A stretch of DNA of 64,000 nucleotides from Simmondsia chinensis (taxonomy: Eukaryota; Streptophyta; Magnoliopsida; Caryophyllales; Simmondsiaceae), in NCBI GenBank assembly GCA_018398585.1, contig JAGTTD010000007.1:12702320-12766319 (forward strand), in the 5' to 3' direction. Position 1 is the stretch's first letter, and each line of letters starts with the position of its first letter. Below are positions 1-11,540 of the stretch, one piece after another. A model generated the notes under the pieces. It did no database searches. It saw only the letters and a list, made by a program, of their open reading frames with translations, and was not told the DNA's origin. The position numbers were made by a program, and so were the translations under genes.

Positions 1-1
1 A

Positions 2-1286
2 TTTTAGGTCTTTAAATATTCAGGAAATGGCATCTCAAGTTCATTTGATTTAAGAGTTAATCCTTATGGGATATCAACCATTGATGATGGTTGAAGGGGT
101 AAAAGAGGCATGAGCTTAAAGAACTTCCCAAATGGCTGCAAGAAGTGGTTTTGAGGCTCAAGACAGTTACTTGGAAAGCATTTCCAAATGAGTGGGCCTC
201 AAGTTTATCCAAATAAACTTAAGGCATCTAGAAGGAACTCCAACAATTTATAAGAATGTGGGACTTTCAGAAAGATGCTCAAGCACACAATTTAGGCACA
301 ATTAATGCCTATTCAGCGGGCCAAAGAAGCATTGAGACAGACGTAGGAATGAAATGCTGGAATAGTAGGATGCAGCAGTTGCTTTATTTTTCTATAAATA
401 AGAGACAGTATTGTAGTGTCCAGCACCACCATATAAACTTCTTCAAGTTTCTTTACAGCACACTTGTGCTTTTTATATAGGAGTAGCGTAACTTAGCTTA
501 GCTTAGCGTAGAATACTCTTTTACTTACTTTCTATAAGGAAATACATCATTTTGGGTTTCAAGTGTGAACTCCTTGTTGTAATATGTTCCCACAATCGAC
601 GAGTTGAGAATTGAGACATTGGTTTAGGGCTTTGACGGCCAAGGCTTGACCTTGATTACATTTGTCTTAACACTGGTATTACTGCTTAATAACTCATGCA
701 AACTTAGGTTTGAGTAATTGATTAAGGGTGGGGATGGCCAAGGCTTAAACTTGATTGTGTTGGTCCTCATCCAGTAACCCAAATTCGATATGCTCCATCT
801 TTATCTTGTCAAACTCTAACTAGTTCTAGTTATTACAAATCAAGGGTGCCAAGCCTAAAAATATTATTGATTTGGGCTTGTGAGTCGACTACTGTGATCT
901 TGAGTTTGTCTCCACCCAAGTTCCCAGCTTTTAAGTGTCTTTTTAGTCTCAAACCCTAACTGCCAAAAATCAAGGGTGCCAGGCCTAAAAATCTGCACTG
1001 TCACCCTAACTGCCACTTAAGCTGAGTCCATATACTTGTTTAATTTTCTGTTAATCATTATTAAAAAAATCTACAAATATATATTAAAACGTCTCCTTAT
1101 TGGAGCAAAAGTAGAATCCACATAAGTTGCAAGCTAAAGTCGTATTCACTAAAAGCACAATCCCTTTTCCTAAATATGTGATTGGTTTAGATCAAACACA
1201 TGTTGTTCGGAATTCATGCTCACTCCCACATTGCTACTTATACCTTTTTTTATGTTTGTTTGAATTTGTATTTACGGTGACTAGAC
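2..1286 (+). repeat. 5' LTR of the Tat element
   Basis: Aligns along its length with 44042-45299. Shared landmarks are TTTAAATAT near the start, the TATA box, the R-region block ending in cacacttgtgctttt, the paired tracts around ttgaccttgatta, and the closing TATTTACGG(T/C)GAC. The terminal TG seen at 44042 is TT here. Short open frames in it (for example 256-480) are chance frames. The end is placed by alignment and may be off by some bases. Confidence 0.75.
393..400 (+). promoter_or_regulatory. TATA box of the Tat 5' LTR
   Basis: TATAAATA, followed by aagagaca. The same box and downstream sequence occur at 44440-44447 in the other LTR, which fits the U3/R boundary of the element. Confidence 0.6.
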
Positions 1287-1294
1287 ACACACTA

Positions 1295-1420
1295 AGCAAA
1301 AAAATAAGAGACATTATTGTAGTTGTAAAGTATCTAGCACCACGAGACAAACTTCTTTAAGTTTCTTTCTTTACAGCACACTTGTGTCACTACTTGATAA
1401 GTCAACTTAGTTTTAGCTGT
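1295..1420 (+). repeat. Second, partial copy of Tat LTR sequence just after the 5' LTR
   Basis: The stretch from about aataagagacattatt to cacacttgtg repeats the R-region block seen at about 395-470 and 44445-44530. It then jumps to a later LTR segment (tcactacttgataagtca, compare about 44726-44745). This is an internal duplication with a deletion. It may be a second LTR remnant or a product of unequal exchange. Confidence 0.55.
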
Positions 1421-1623
1421 TAGAGAGAATATTGGGCAATTAAGACATTTTCCTCCTACCCACAGTTCCCACCGGGTACCCTTGTGATGCTCCTTCGAGC
1501 TCAATAATACCACTGGTCCAGGGTACTAATAGTATCCTTCAAATAATAGGGAGCCTAACTATGGCTAATCTAGGCGTTATCCACTTGGATTCTAGCCATA
1601 GAAATGATAATGCAACCTATAGA
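1421..1623 (+). other. Tat leader sequence left of the CACTA insertion
   Basis: Untranslated-looking sequence between the LTR material and the CACTA end. No convincing tRNA primer-binding site was found here. It resumes at 18514 on the far side of the CACTA element. Confidence 0.45.
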
Positions 1624-1651
1624 CACTACAAAAAAAGTGGCCAATAGCAAC
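1624..1651 (+). repeat. Left terminal inverted repeat of the CACTA element
   Basis: Starts CACTACAAAAAAAGTGG and pairs with 18483-18510 with two mismatches. It is preceded by the target duplication AGA at 1621-1623. Confidence 0.95.
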
Positions 1652-1975
1652 AAAGCAGTTTCTGTTGCTATTGGTTATTTTTTTGTTGCAATAGCTTTTA
1701 GCAACAGAATTTTGTCTGTTGCTACGTTGTTACTGTTGCCGCTATCACTAAAAGTTACAGCAACAGAAAATATGTTTTGTTGCTATTACACCCCAATAGC
1801 AACAAACTGGTCATTGTTGCTAGATTTGTTACTATTGGCTTTTGCAACAAAATATTTTCTGTTGCTATTGGTTACAGCAACAAAGTGCTTTCTGTTGCTA
1901 TTGGTTACAGCAACAAATTGCATTCTGTTGCTATTGGTTATAGCAACAAATTACTTTATGTTGCCATTGGCTACA
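1652..1975 (+). repeat. CACTA left subterminal repeat array (first part)
   Basis: Direct and inverted copies of a short module, tctgttgctattggtta followed by cagcaacaaa. At about 1858, 1889 and 1923 they follow at a spacing of roughly 31-34 bp, with looser copies before. In CACTA elements such subterminal motifs bind the element's own protein. Chromovirus A inserted at 1976 and the array resumes at 7761. Reading frames here (1604-1981) are by-products of the repeat. Confidence 0.8.
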
Positions 1976-2381
1976 TGTTAGCTTCCAATTACGAATTGAA
2001 AGCCTAACCTAGTGGAAGAAAAAGTTAAGGTGAGAAGAGAAGTGAAAGGGGATGAGAAATAGAGAAAGAGATGAGAAAAGAGAGTTAATTCCAAAAAGGA
2101 ATCAGTTTGTATTTCATTGAATAGTTGAATTACATGCTTAGGACCCTATTTATAGACATTTGGATACATTGCATCAAGAAATAACCGAACTGAACCAAAC
2201 TAACTGCAATTCCCACCAATTCTGCAGCAATACCCTGAGTTTGACCCGCGTTGACCAGCTAACCCCTTTTGGCGCCTAAAAACGACTTCAACTAACAATT
2301 AAAATCATACAATTCGATCATAGAGACACTAACCAGCCCCTACAACTAGAAATTACAATTAAATTCTAACGATTCATAACA
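1976..2381 (-). repeat. 3' LTR of chromovirus A
   Basis: Runs from tgttagcttcc to cataaca and matches 7355-7760. The right copy starts tggtag, a one-base change in the terminal TGTTAG. Confidence 0.92.
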
Positions 2382-2397
2382 TTCCCTCCCTCTTGAG
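2382..2397 (-). other. Polypurine tract of chromovirus A
   Basis: Reads CTCAAGAGGGAGGGAA on the - strand, directly inside the 3' LTR. This is the usual plus-strand primer position. Confidence 0.8.
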
Positions 2398-2410
2398 AAG
2401 CTTCTTTTCC

Positions 2411-5400
2411 TCAAGAAGTGAAGCTCGGGAATTGACTCTTCAAGAAATTGCAATCTTCCCAAGTCATCAAACCCTTGTACAAGTTGCACCAAGTCACCAA
2501 AACCTCTTGCACAGCACCGTGTTCATGCTGCAGCAACCTTCGAGCCCTTATAGCAGCAAGCTCCAGCGCCAGCATACCATTCGCCTCTGTAGCAGGAGGA
2601 TCCCGAGCAGCAGCAGCGCCGTTTTTAACCTGCTTTTTAAGTCAGGACACATGAAACACGGGGTGAATGTATGAATGGGTAGGTAAGTCGAGCTTATAAG
2701 CTACATCGCCAATTTTCTCCAGAATTTTGTACGGGCCAAAGTATCGAGCACTTAGCTTGACATTACACCTGACAGCTAAGAAGGACTGTCTATACGGTTG
2801 TAATTTAAGGTAGACCATGTCACCAACGTCATAGCTTTTGTCTACCCTTTTCATATCAGCGTAATACTTCATCCTAGCTCGAGCTTGTTGAAGATTGTCC
2901 TTAAGCACTTGCATAAACTGCTTCCTCTGCTGAACTAAATCAGTTGCTGCAGAATCTGTGGCTTTCGGTTGTTGTAACATCATAGGAGAGGGTGGAGGAT
3001 AGCCATACAATGCTTGAAAGGGTGAAGTGCCAATGGATGTGTGGAAGTGGGTATTGAACAAAAATTCGGCTGTGGAAAGCCAACGGTTCCACTCCTTGGG
3101 CCTCAAGAAGACCATACTCCGAAGGTGCTGCTCTACACATTGGTTGACTGGTTCGGTTTGGCCGTCCGTTTGAGGATGATAAGAGGAACTGAGTGCCAAT
3201 GTAGTACCCATCAACTTAAACAACTCCCTCCAAAACTTGCTTGTGAAAATCTTGTCTTGATCGGACACAATGGATTGAGGCAATCCATGTAATTTGTAAA
3301 TGTTTTCAAGGAAGATCCATGCCAATTTTTCAGCGGTGATGGGTCGAACAAGAGCAATGAAATGACTATACTTGGTGAAACGATCCACCACTACCCATAT
3401 GACCTCCTTACCTTCGGACTTCAGTAGTCCCTCAATGAAATCCATGCTAATGTGAACCCAAGCCCCTTCCGGAATGGGAAGAGGTTGAAGAAGTCCCATG
3501 TAACAAGGATCTCCTAACTTCGTTTGTTGACAAACTTCACAGGACTTCACGTAATCACTTACATCTTTTTTCATACTCGGCCATGTAAAATATGCTTTGA
3601 TTCGATGATAGGTGCCTTCTACACCCTTGTGACCACCCCAAGAAGCATCATGTGAAGCTTGGATGACCAGTTCTCCCAAATCATTGGCTAAACCAACATA
3701 AAACAGCCCTTCGATACGGATCAGCCCCTGCTGCACAGTGATACCAGTGTCTGCAGCAACGAGCTTTGCATCGCGTGTGAGAACAGCAGCGACCAGTTTT
3801 TCCTGAGCAAATGGGTCCCTCTCATAGGAATTATGTAACTCTTCCACCCAAGAAGGAATTACCACGATAACAGGAGCACAGGTGGCCTGATTATCGTCCT
3901 TAAACTGCCCTGACAGAGCGTCCGCAACAATGTTCTCCTTGCCACTTCTATATTCGATGTCCTAATCAAGGCCTAGCATTTTCATGAGACCTTTCTTTTG
4001 AATCCTCATCATGATCTTTTGTTCAAGGAGATACTTGAGGCTTTGATGATCCGTTCGAATGATGAACTTACAACCCTCCAAGTATTGCCTCCATTTCTCC
4101 ACGGATAAGAGGATGGCTAAATATTCCTTCTCATATGTTGACATCGCTTGATGTTTAGGGCTAAGAGCTTGGCTCAAGTAAGCTATAGGCCTCCCTTTTT
4201 GAGCAAGAACAGCCCCTATACCAGTACCACTTGCATCAGTCTCCAAAATGAAGCTTTCGGTAAAGTCTGGCATCGCCAAAACTGGTGCAGCACACATTGC
4301 GGCTTTAAGGGCTTCAAATGCGGCTTGAGATCTCTCTTTCTATGTAAAAGCATCCTTCTGCAAGAGCTCGGTTAAGGGTTTGGCAATAGAACCATATCCC
4401 TTAATAAATTTTCTATAATACCCGGTCAACCCCAAGAAACCCCTCAATTTCTTCAAGGTGATCGGAATTGCCCATTCTTGCATTGCACGGATCTTGTTAG
4501 GATCAGTAGACACTCCCTCGTGTGAGATGATATGACCCAAATACTCGAGCTTATCTTGAGCAAACGAACACTTGGACATCTTTGCAAAGTACTTGTGTTG
4601 CCGCATCAATTCAAACACTTGTTGGAGGTGAGTGAGATAAGCTTCATATGTTGAGCTATAAATCAGTATATCATCAAAGAAAACAAGCACTGACTTCCTC
4701 AGAAAAGGCTTGAAAACGTCGTTCATGGCTACTTGAAAAGTGGCCGGAGCATTTGTCAAGCCGAAAGGCATAACAACAAACTCGAAATGGCCATGGTGAG
4801 TTTGAAAAGCTGTCTTGTAAATATCCGGCTCGAGGACCCTGATTTGATGGTATCCTTGCCTCAAATCCAGCTTTGAAAAGAAGCACGCACCATGTAATTC
4901 GTCGAGCAAATCATCTATGATCGGAATGGGAAACTTATCCTTCACCGTTAGAGCATTCAACCGGCGGTAGTCAATACACATTCTAGTCGAGCCATCTTTC
5001 TTCTTCACAAGGATCACAGGTGAAGCGAAAGGACTATGGCTTGGTCTAATAAAGTTCATGTGAAGAAGTTCCTCCACTTGCCTCTCTATCTCTGACTTTT
5101 GGCCATGTGCATATCGATAAGGCCTAATCTTCACCGGATCAGCATTTGCACGCAAAGGAATGGCATGGTCCACACTCCTTGGAGGAGGAAGACTCTTAGG
5201 TGGCTCAAAGATGTCACCAAATTCATCCACTAAGGTCTGCACTTCTGGTTGAAGACCCTGCTGCAACTCAACCGTAGCTATCATGAACAAATGATTGATC
5301 CATTGTATTGCCTTCTTCTTGATCCCATCGTGCACACGTTTGCCATCAATTATCTTGAGTTAAGCCTCCTCTGACATTCCCCTCAAGGATACTTTGGTGC

Positions 5401-7280
5401 CATGAACCTCAAATGCCATGGTCATCTTATCAAAATCGAATATAACCGGGTTGAAGGTCCTCATCCAATCCACCCCTAGCACCATATCACAACACCCCAA
5501 AGGAAGAACTCTGAAATCAAAGGTGAAGTGATGTTCTTGCATAGACCATGGGAATGCTATGCACTTGTTATGAATGGTTAGAGAGTTGCCATCAGCCACC
5601 ATCACTTGCAAAGGATGAGTCTTTATCGCTTCATGCCCTGCCTTCTTACTCAACTTAGGATCGATGAAACTATGTGTACTCCCACTATCAATGAGGATAA
5701 TGATGGAATGTTTTCCAGCCTTACCTCTGATTTTGATAGAGTTATGAGCTCCACTACCAGTTAAAGCCTTCATTGATATCTCCACTTTATCTTCACTCAA
5801 TTCATCTTGGGAAGAATCACCAACACTGTCACTTTCTGCAACTGAATGTTCACTGCCTATTTCAGCTTCAACACGGGTCCCTTTAGCACACATTATTGCT
5901 TGTGTTTTTCACCTATGTCCAGGCTGATATGGCTGGTTACAACGAAAGCAAAGTCTCACCGAGCTTCTGTCAACAGCACGTTTAAATCCAGCACCAGATC
6001 CTGCACCTGCACCAGAACTTGTTTTCTGTTGTGGCCTGTACTTGCTGTTTGGCTGCTTAAACTTGTCATTCAGTTGGACATGAGTGGCTTCTATCAATTT
6101 TGCCTTGTTACAAGCACTTGACAAGGTCTTACGACTAATGGCTTTCATCATGTCCTTGATCCTAGGCTTTAATCCACTTATAAAGCAAGACACGTAATAT
6201 GACTCGGTATCCTCAGGAGCTATAGACAAAACGGACGGCTAATTGGCTCTTAAATTCTCAAATCTAAGCATGTACTCACTCACAGTTGAAGTTTGAGATA
6301 ATTTGTTAAAATTATCCACAACGTCCGTTGATTCTCCTTCTCCATAACGTTCGCACATTTCTTCTACGAATTGGCCCCAAGAAAGGATCGGTTTGCTCTT
6401 CAACAAACTGTAATACCACACCTCATGGTCGCCATGTACATGTACTGTAGCTAATTGAAGTTTTTCATCATCAGGAATGTCATAATATATGAAGTACCGG
6501 TCACACCTTCTAAGCCATGATTCTGGTAACTTGCCATCAAAAGGATCAATTTCAACTCTTGGCTGCTTGTGATTACCACTCTTACCACCAGATATCATGT
6601 CATTACTCACGTTTCTATGCTGATAATGTTGATCAGGAGGTCTATCCAAATTTTTGAACTCATCAAAATCAGCACTGCGCTGCAAAACGGAGTTCTGAGG
6701 CCTGCTGTTGTGGTCTGAATTCGAAGCTTCAGGTCTGCAATGTGCCTGTCCAGAGACTCGATTCTAATTGTCTACATCAAATTCATGTTGCAGAGATTGA
6801 TTTGCTGCTGATCTAATGTTAATTGAAGGTACTGCAGTCGCTTGAACTATCGGAGACTTGTCACGGTTCCTCACCAGAGTCTCAGGCTTGTCAACATGTT
6901 CTTGCTGCTGATCGGGCTCTTTTTGATGAAAAATCTGACTTGCAGGCTTCAGGATTGCCTCAACGCTTGATTCTCCTCGTTTATCAACCTGATCTTGCAA
7001 TTTTTCAATTTTCTCCTCAATTTTTTGCAATCATGCCTCCTTATCCATCATCAATTTCAACATCTGCTGAATGTTGTCATTTTGCTGTTCAAACTTCATA
7101 TCAGACCTCGCATTTTGCTGATCAAGCTTAGAATTCAATTGTTCAAGCTTGTCATTCAATTCCTTATAGTGATCGGTTGATATTCACACCAGAATTTGTA
7201 ACCGCAACCACAAAATCCAGTCCAGAACCTGGTGCATTAGCACCTCCAACTCCAAATCTGGTTCTCACGCCTTCAATCAT
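2411..7280 (-). pseudogene. gag-pol polyprotein of chromovirus A (broken)
   Basis: Polyprotein for capsid, protease, RT-RNase H and integrase. The start is the ATG at 7280 (MIEGVRTR), shared with chromovirus B. In order: coiled, glutamine-rich gag; capsid segment with ESWLRRCDRYF; a CCHC-type knuckle region (CFRCNQPYQPGH) with a stop beside it; protease DSGSTHSFID (5360-5893); RT with FFDDIL (4340-5335); RNase H with TDHQSLKYLL (3962-4297); integrase zinc finger HDASWGGH...CEVCQQTK and core MDFIEG...DGQTE (2642-3865); tail VLVTW...LKSQFPSF. In-frame stops fall at 2642, 3962, 4340, 5360, 5909, 6239, 6764 and about 7028, with a frameshift near 7180. By comparison with copy B, several stops are single-base changes of Trp, Leu or Cys codons. 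It cannot make a full product. Confidence 0.92.
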
Positions 7281-7340
7281 GTTTTTTATATATTTTTTTT
7301 TATTTTGCTAGCATCAATCAATCAATTGATTGTAGAACCA

Positions 7341-7352
7341 GCTCTGATACCA
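7341..7352 (-). other. tRNA-Met primer-binding site of chromovirus A
   Basis: Reads TGGTATCAGAGC on the - strand, two bases inside the 5' LTR. It matches the 3' end of plant initiator Met tRNA. Confidence 0.88.
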
Positions 7353-7354
7353 CT

Positions 7355-7760
7355 TGGTAGCTTCCAATTAAGAATTGAAAGCCTAACCTAGTAGAAGAAA
7401 GAGTTAAGGTGAGAAGAGAAGTGAAAGGGGATGAGAAATAGAGAAAGAGATGAGAAAAGAGAGTTAATTCCATAAAGGAATCAGTTTGTATTTCATTGAA
7501 TAGTTGAATTACATGCTTAGGACCCTATTTATAGACATTTGGATACATTGCATCAAGAAATAACCGAACTGAACCAAACTAACTGCAATTCCCGCCAATT
7601 CTGCAGCAATACCCTGAGTTTGACCCGTGTTGACCAGCTAACCCCTTTTGGCGCCTAAAAATGACTTCAACTAACAATTAAAATCATACAACTCAATCAT
7701 AAAGACACTAACCAGCCCCTACAACTAGAAATTATAATTAAATTCTAACGATTCATAACA
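7355..7760 (-). repeat. 5' LTR of chromovirus A
   Basis: Pair of 1976-2381, at the upstream end of the leftward transcript, and so contains the promoter. Confidence 0.92.
7526..7533 (-). promoter_or_regulatory. TATA box of the chromovirus A 5' LTR
   Basis: TATAAATA on the - strand followed by gggtcc. The same box occurs in the other LTR. Confidence 0.6.
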
Positions 7761-8091
7761 CTATTGCAACAAAGTTTTTTCTGTTGCTATTGGTTACAGC
7801 AGCAACAAAGTTATACCAATGTCATCATAGTTCTGTCACAATTGCTATTAATAACAGCATTGTACTTCTATTTCTAAATTTCGTATTTTTCAACCAATTA
7901 GAACACATAATTGAAAATAACAAAACCAAAAACCCTACATCATCATCATACCAACGGACAAATTTGTCATGCATTACATACAACTAGAATCATCCATAAA
8001 TCAAAACAAAAAATTCATAGTTGAGCAAAACACAAGATTCAATACAATTCTTCCCATCATTTGCAGGTTTAGCAAAAACACTTAATAAACT
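7761..8091 (-). other. CACTA left subterminal repeat remainder and 3' flank
   Basis: 7761-7805 continues the tctgttgctattggttacagc repeat interrupted at 1975. From there to 8091 is AT-rich sequence downstream of the accessory gene's stop codon. No further gene is seen. Confidence 0.6.
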
Positions 8092-11000
8092 TCATTCCCC
8101 ATCTTCCACTGCATCATCCTGGTCTTCTAAGACATCACCCCCATCTTGTTCCTTATAATAAACTTCATCATCACGAGATGAACTAGCTTCCTGTAAAACA
8201 AAGATAAACAAACCAAAACTTTTGTAAGGGTGGAGATCACTTGCCTTTAGAGTAGGTAGCCGCATGTCAAAAGTGAATCGAGTGTTTTAAGTAAAAAAAT
8301 AGTCATGTTGCAACCGCTAGCAAAGCCAACGTTTAAAAGAGAGCAATGCAAATCCAAAGCAATTAAAGAAACGATATCTAACCGGGCCTAAAGAAAAGGT
8401 CAAATTAATTAAGTAGTCTACAAATTCATCACAAACAACCCAATCTTCTTAGTTATCTAATTTATATACCAAATATACATAATATAAAATCACAAGCTTA
8501 TAGAACTGTAATTATTTTAATAGTATTATCACAAACCACGAGCACTATTTGTATAACTACTTGGAACATAAACAAAAATACTAGTTTCACCAAAGACCAA
8601 AACTAGTACATGCTTACATTCATACATTTTTTTTGCCCGGTTGAATATCGTTTCTTAGTTGTAGTTTTCATGTAAACTTGAGGGGGAGAGGAGAAAGGAT
8701 GAGAGAAGAGAAGGAATCATATGACAGCCAACTATATGAAAATACAACAAGAGTAAAAGTAAACTTAAATAAATAACCAACCACCTCAAATTCACCTCTC
8801 TAAAATTATAAGATCTGAACAACACCACCACCACAACAAAATAACAACTTTTCGGTCTTCGCTAAGATAACCTAAAAAAGCCGAATACAATCGAGTTTAG
8901 AACTAGACCTAGCAGAAGTAGATCCAACCACCCAACAAGCTATGTTCTAAATAACTACAACTCGAGACCAATCCTACTACTTCCATCCAAGCCACCACAA
9001 AACTATGGATAGAAAATCCAAATAAATAAAATTCTACATTCAATCCAAAGACATTAAAATTTGTATTATGTGGAATTCTAAAGCAATGCGAAAGCACACT
9101 AACCTTGTTTCCCCTCTTCGTCATAGTTGCCATTAGAAAATCACTACCCGCTCACATACAGATTTCAAGCTTTGTTTTACATCCTTGAGCTCAGCCTCCA
9201 ACTTCCTATTTTTCTCTTGCTCTTGAGCCAAGAGAGAGCGTTTCACACTAGATCGAGGGACTTTAACGCCCAACCCATTCGTCTTCGTGTATCCATTCTT
9301 GTCTTCTCCGACAACTAGTACAAAGATTTTTTTGCGTTCCTCAACTCGTGATGCCTCATCAAGATCCTGTGGAAGCTTCTCTAGCCTTCTATCAATCTCA
9401 GTCTGATATCATATTAATAAATAATGACCTTAACTGTTAGAAGGGACATGGGAAAAAAATTAAAATACAAAATAACTAAAGATAAACCATACTGGAGCAG
9501 TGGCAGATCCAACATCAAGTTTGGATAAAGATTTGGGCTAATGTGTTTGCTGAAACATTGTGAGCTCATCCGATTCTTTCCCATCAGTTAACAACTGCAC
9601 ACACATATGACTTGTACTTTCCAATAAAAATTTTGCAAAAAACAAACCTCATTATTCAAAGCAAACTAAGGGACATATAGTAACCTTCTCATTGCGTCTT
9701 CTAGTAAGTGTCTTAGTGCCACAATAATACCTCTGTTTTGATTTTTTTTGGTTTTTGATGCCCCTCTCGCAGTGTTCCTAAACTCAAAACAATGACAAGT
9801 GAATAATACGTAACATAATATATTGCGACAATACGCTTAGGGAAACATATTGGTGTACCTGTCCTTTTGGAGAAAAGCAAAATTCGACAAAATTCTTCCA
9901 TTGTGTAACAAGTGTACCGGAAGGCCTATTCATTAAAGCTATATCTTTTGTCTTTCCTTCAATGAGTTTGTTTCTCCACGAACATTTGTTACTTCTCCAC
10001 TCTTAATCCATCTTTGATTTCACCCATTCATAGGGCTCTTTTCCTTCGGGAAAGTAGTATGACTGCTATATGCAAACAAAGAGCTATTAGCATCTAAACT
10101 TTATTTGCATATTTTCTCATTCCACAATTATTATATATTCTGACTGATGATGCTAAGTCCTTTAAATTTACATGATAAGTATAAAATACATTAACTTCAC
10201 TACATCCCATACGTGGGTAATCCTCCATTCCGGCATACTTTTCCATTCCTGAACATCGTTCGGCAATGTTGTAGGATCACGTGCGATAAATCCTATTGAA
10301 GATGACATTTTTCGTTGTGAATCTGAACATGGCTGGCCATAGTTGTTAACATCTACAAAAATTGGATCCTTTGGGGTGTGCATTTTGTTTCTTCCCCTCC
10401 TCTTTACAGATTGTTATGATCCTACAAATTCAATGTAGTTGTTTTAGTATAATTTTAAACCCAAATAAAAGATTACTCATTTTCCACACAATTGTGTAAC
10501 ATAACCTGAATCTTGACCATCATTGGTTGCTTGTGTTTCTCCTCCGGATGATGTAGGAACATGACTTTCAGAACCTATATAAATGATAAAATCATCATAA
10601 CAGATCAAAATCCTTTTCATATGAGAAAAGCAGTAATCATTAGAGAAAATAATTGAATTGTGAAATAATATGTATATTAAACAAGAAACTACACAAATGA
10701 GATTGCTTAACCTGCTCCCTCAGAACTCCCAACATGTCCCTCCCCTTGAGGAAACATGGTATCACCGCATTCAGAAGCTTAAAGATGAGAAGCATTATAA
10801 TGTAGTTTGAAAGCACGATTAAAATATAAATAGATGAAGATCATTAGAGCCAACAAATAGAATGCATAAGCTCACCATCTGGAGTCACTTGGCGTTCTAA
10901 ATCTTCCCTAATATCTTCATGAACCTGTTGAGGTTTCCTAGAGCTTCTTCTAACAGTAGAGGTCTGAAATAGGGCACGTCAAGCTTGGGTAACCGGCATA

Positions 11001-11298
11001 TTCTGAGGGTCTCGACATCACTTCCACATTGTGGTAAATTCTGGGGAGGCTCAATGCCGCTTTGGTTCCTATGTGAAGATGAAGAAACCAATCTAGGACT
11101 ACGGCGCATTTGTACAGAAGATTGTTGGAGCTTGTTCTTCTTTGACTCCATAAGACGCTATATAAAGATATCAACTCAGTTTCAATAAGTAATGTTACAA
11201 TAACAAATACAAAAATATTTTAAAAATATGAGTCACACCTTTAAATCAGTTACCCTTACCATTTTCCTCTTTCCCTTGATGCTCTCAGTGGGGGCCAT
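8092..11298 (-). pseudogene. CACTA accessory gene, plant Transposase_24 (Ptta/En/Spm) type, multi-exon
   Basis: Exons were read by hand with GT-AG borders. The start at 11298 gives MAPTESIKGKRKM before a GTAAGG donor. An exon near 11155-10900 contains MRRSPRL. One near 10385-10190 contains NNYGQPCSDSQRKMSSSIGF. One ending near 9857 contains SGTLVTQWKNFVEF and SPKGQ. Another near 9790-9685 contains YYCGTKTLTRRRNEK. The exon at about 9412-9110 contains LVVGEDKNGYTKTNGLGVKV and then a coiled, charged stretch. The last exon (about 8191-8092) encodes an acidic tail, EDQDDAVEDGE, and a TGA stop. This order is that of Transposase_24 proteins, partners of CACTA transposases, perhaps acting like TNPA on subterminal repeats. 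In-frame stops at 9538-9540 and near 10010 make it a pseudogene. Exon borders are approximate. Confidence 0.8.
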
Positions 11299-11540
11299 GG
11301 CGTCCTTCACAATTTAGGGCTAGAAAATAATGCAACGTAATAGTATACATACAACGGTAAATATCAGCACATCAAGTTCAATGACACAATTAAACCAAAT
11401 ATCACAACATTCAAACAGACAATAAAGAAATTTGAGTAAGAAGAAAACGGAAAATGTCGGAGTCATGTAATCATTCAAATACAAAACGTTTGTCATAAGC
11501 ATATAAAAATATTCATAACATATCTCCTCAATCTTTAGTA

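Larger units (their letters stand above)
1976..7760 (-). mobile_element. Chromovirus A: Ty3/gypsy LTR retrotransposon (Reina-like), inserted in the CACTA end
   Basis: 5785 bp with 406-bp LTRs (1976-2381 and 7355-7760) that differ by roughly 3% by eye. It has an initiator Met tRNA primer site beside the right LTR and a polypurine tract beside the left LTR, so it is transcribed leftward. One gag-pol frame carries a chromodomain-like tail. Small size, short LTRs and that tail suggest the Reina clade of chromoviruses. The flanks CTACA and CTATT fit a diverged 5-bp target duplication, because gcaacaaag follows in register with the CACTA repeat. Same family as chromovirus B. Confidence 0.92.

Noticed and set aside
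1858..1960. CRISPR-like spaced repeats
   Set aside because: The ~31-bp repeats have no unique spacers, lie at a CACTA end in plant DNA, and are the expected subterminal repeats.
9713..9901. 62-codon frame in the CACTA accessory gene
   Set aside because: It is in the wrong frame; the correct frame there reads through exon borders with Transposase_24 motifs.
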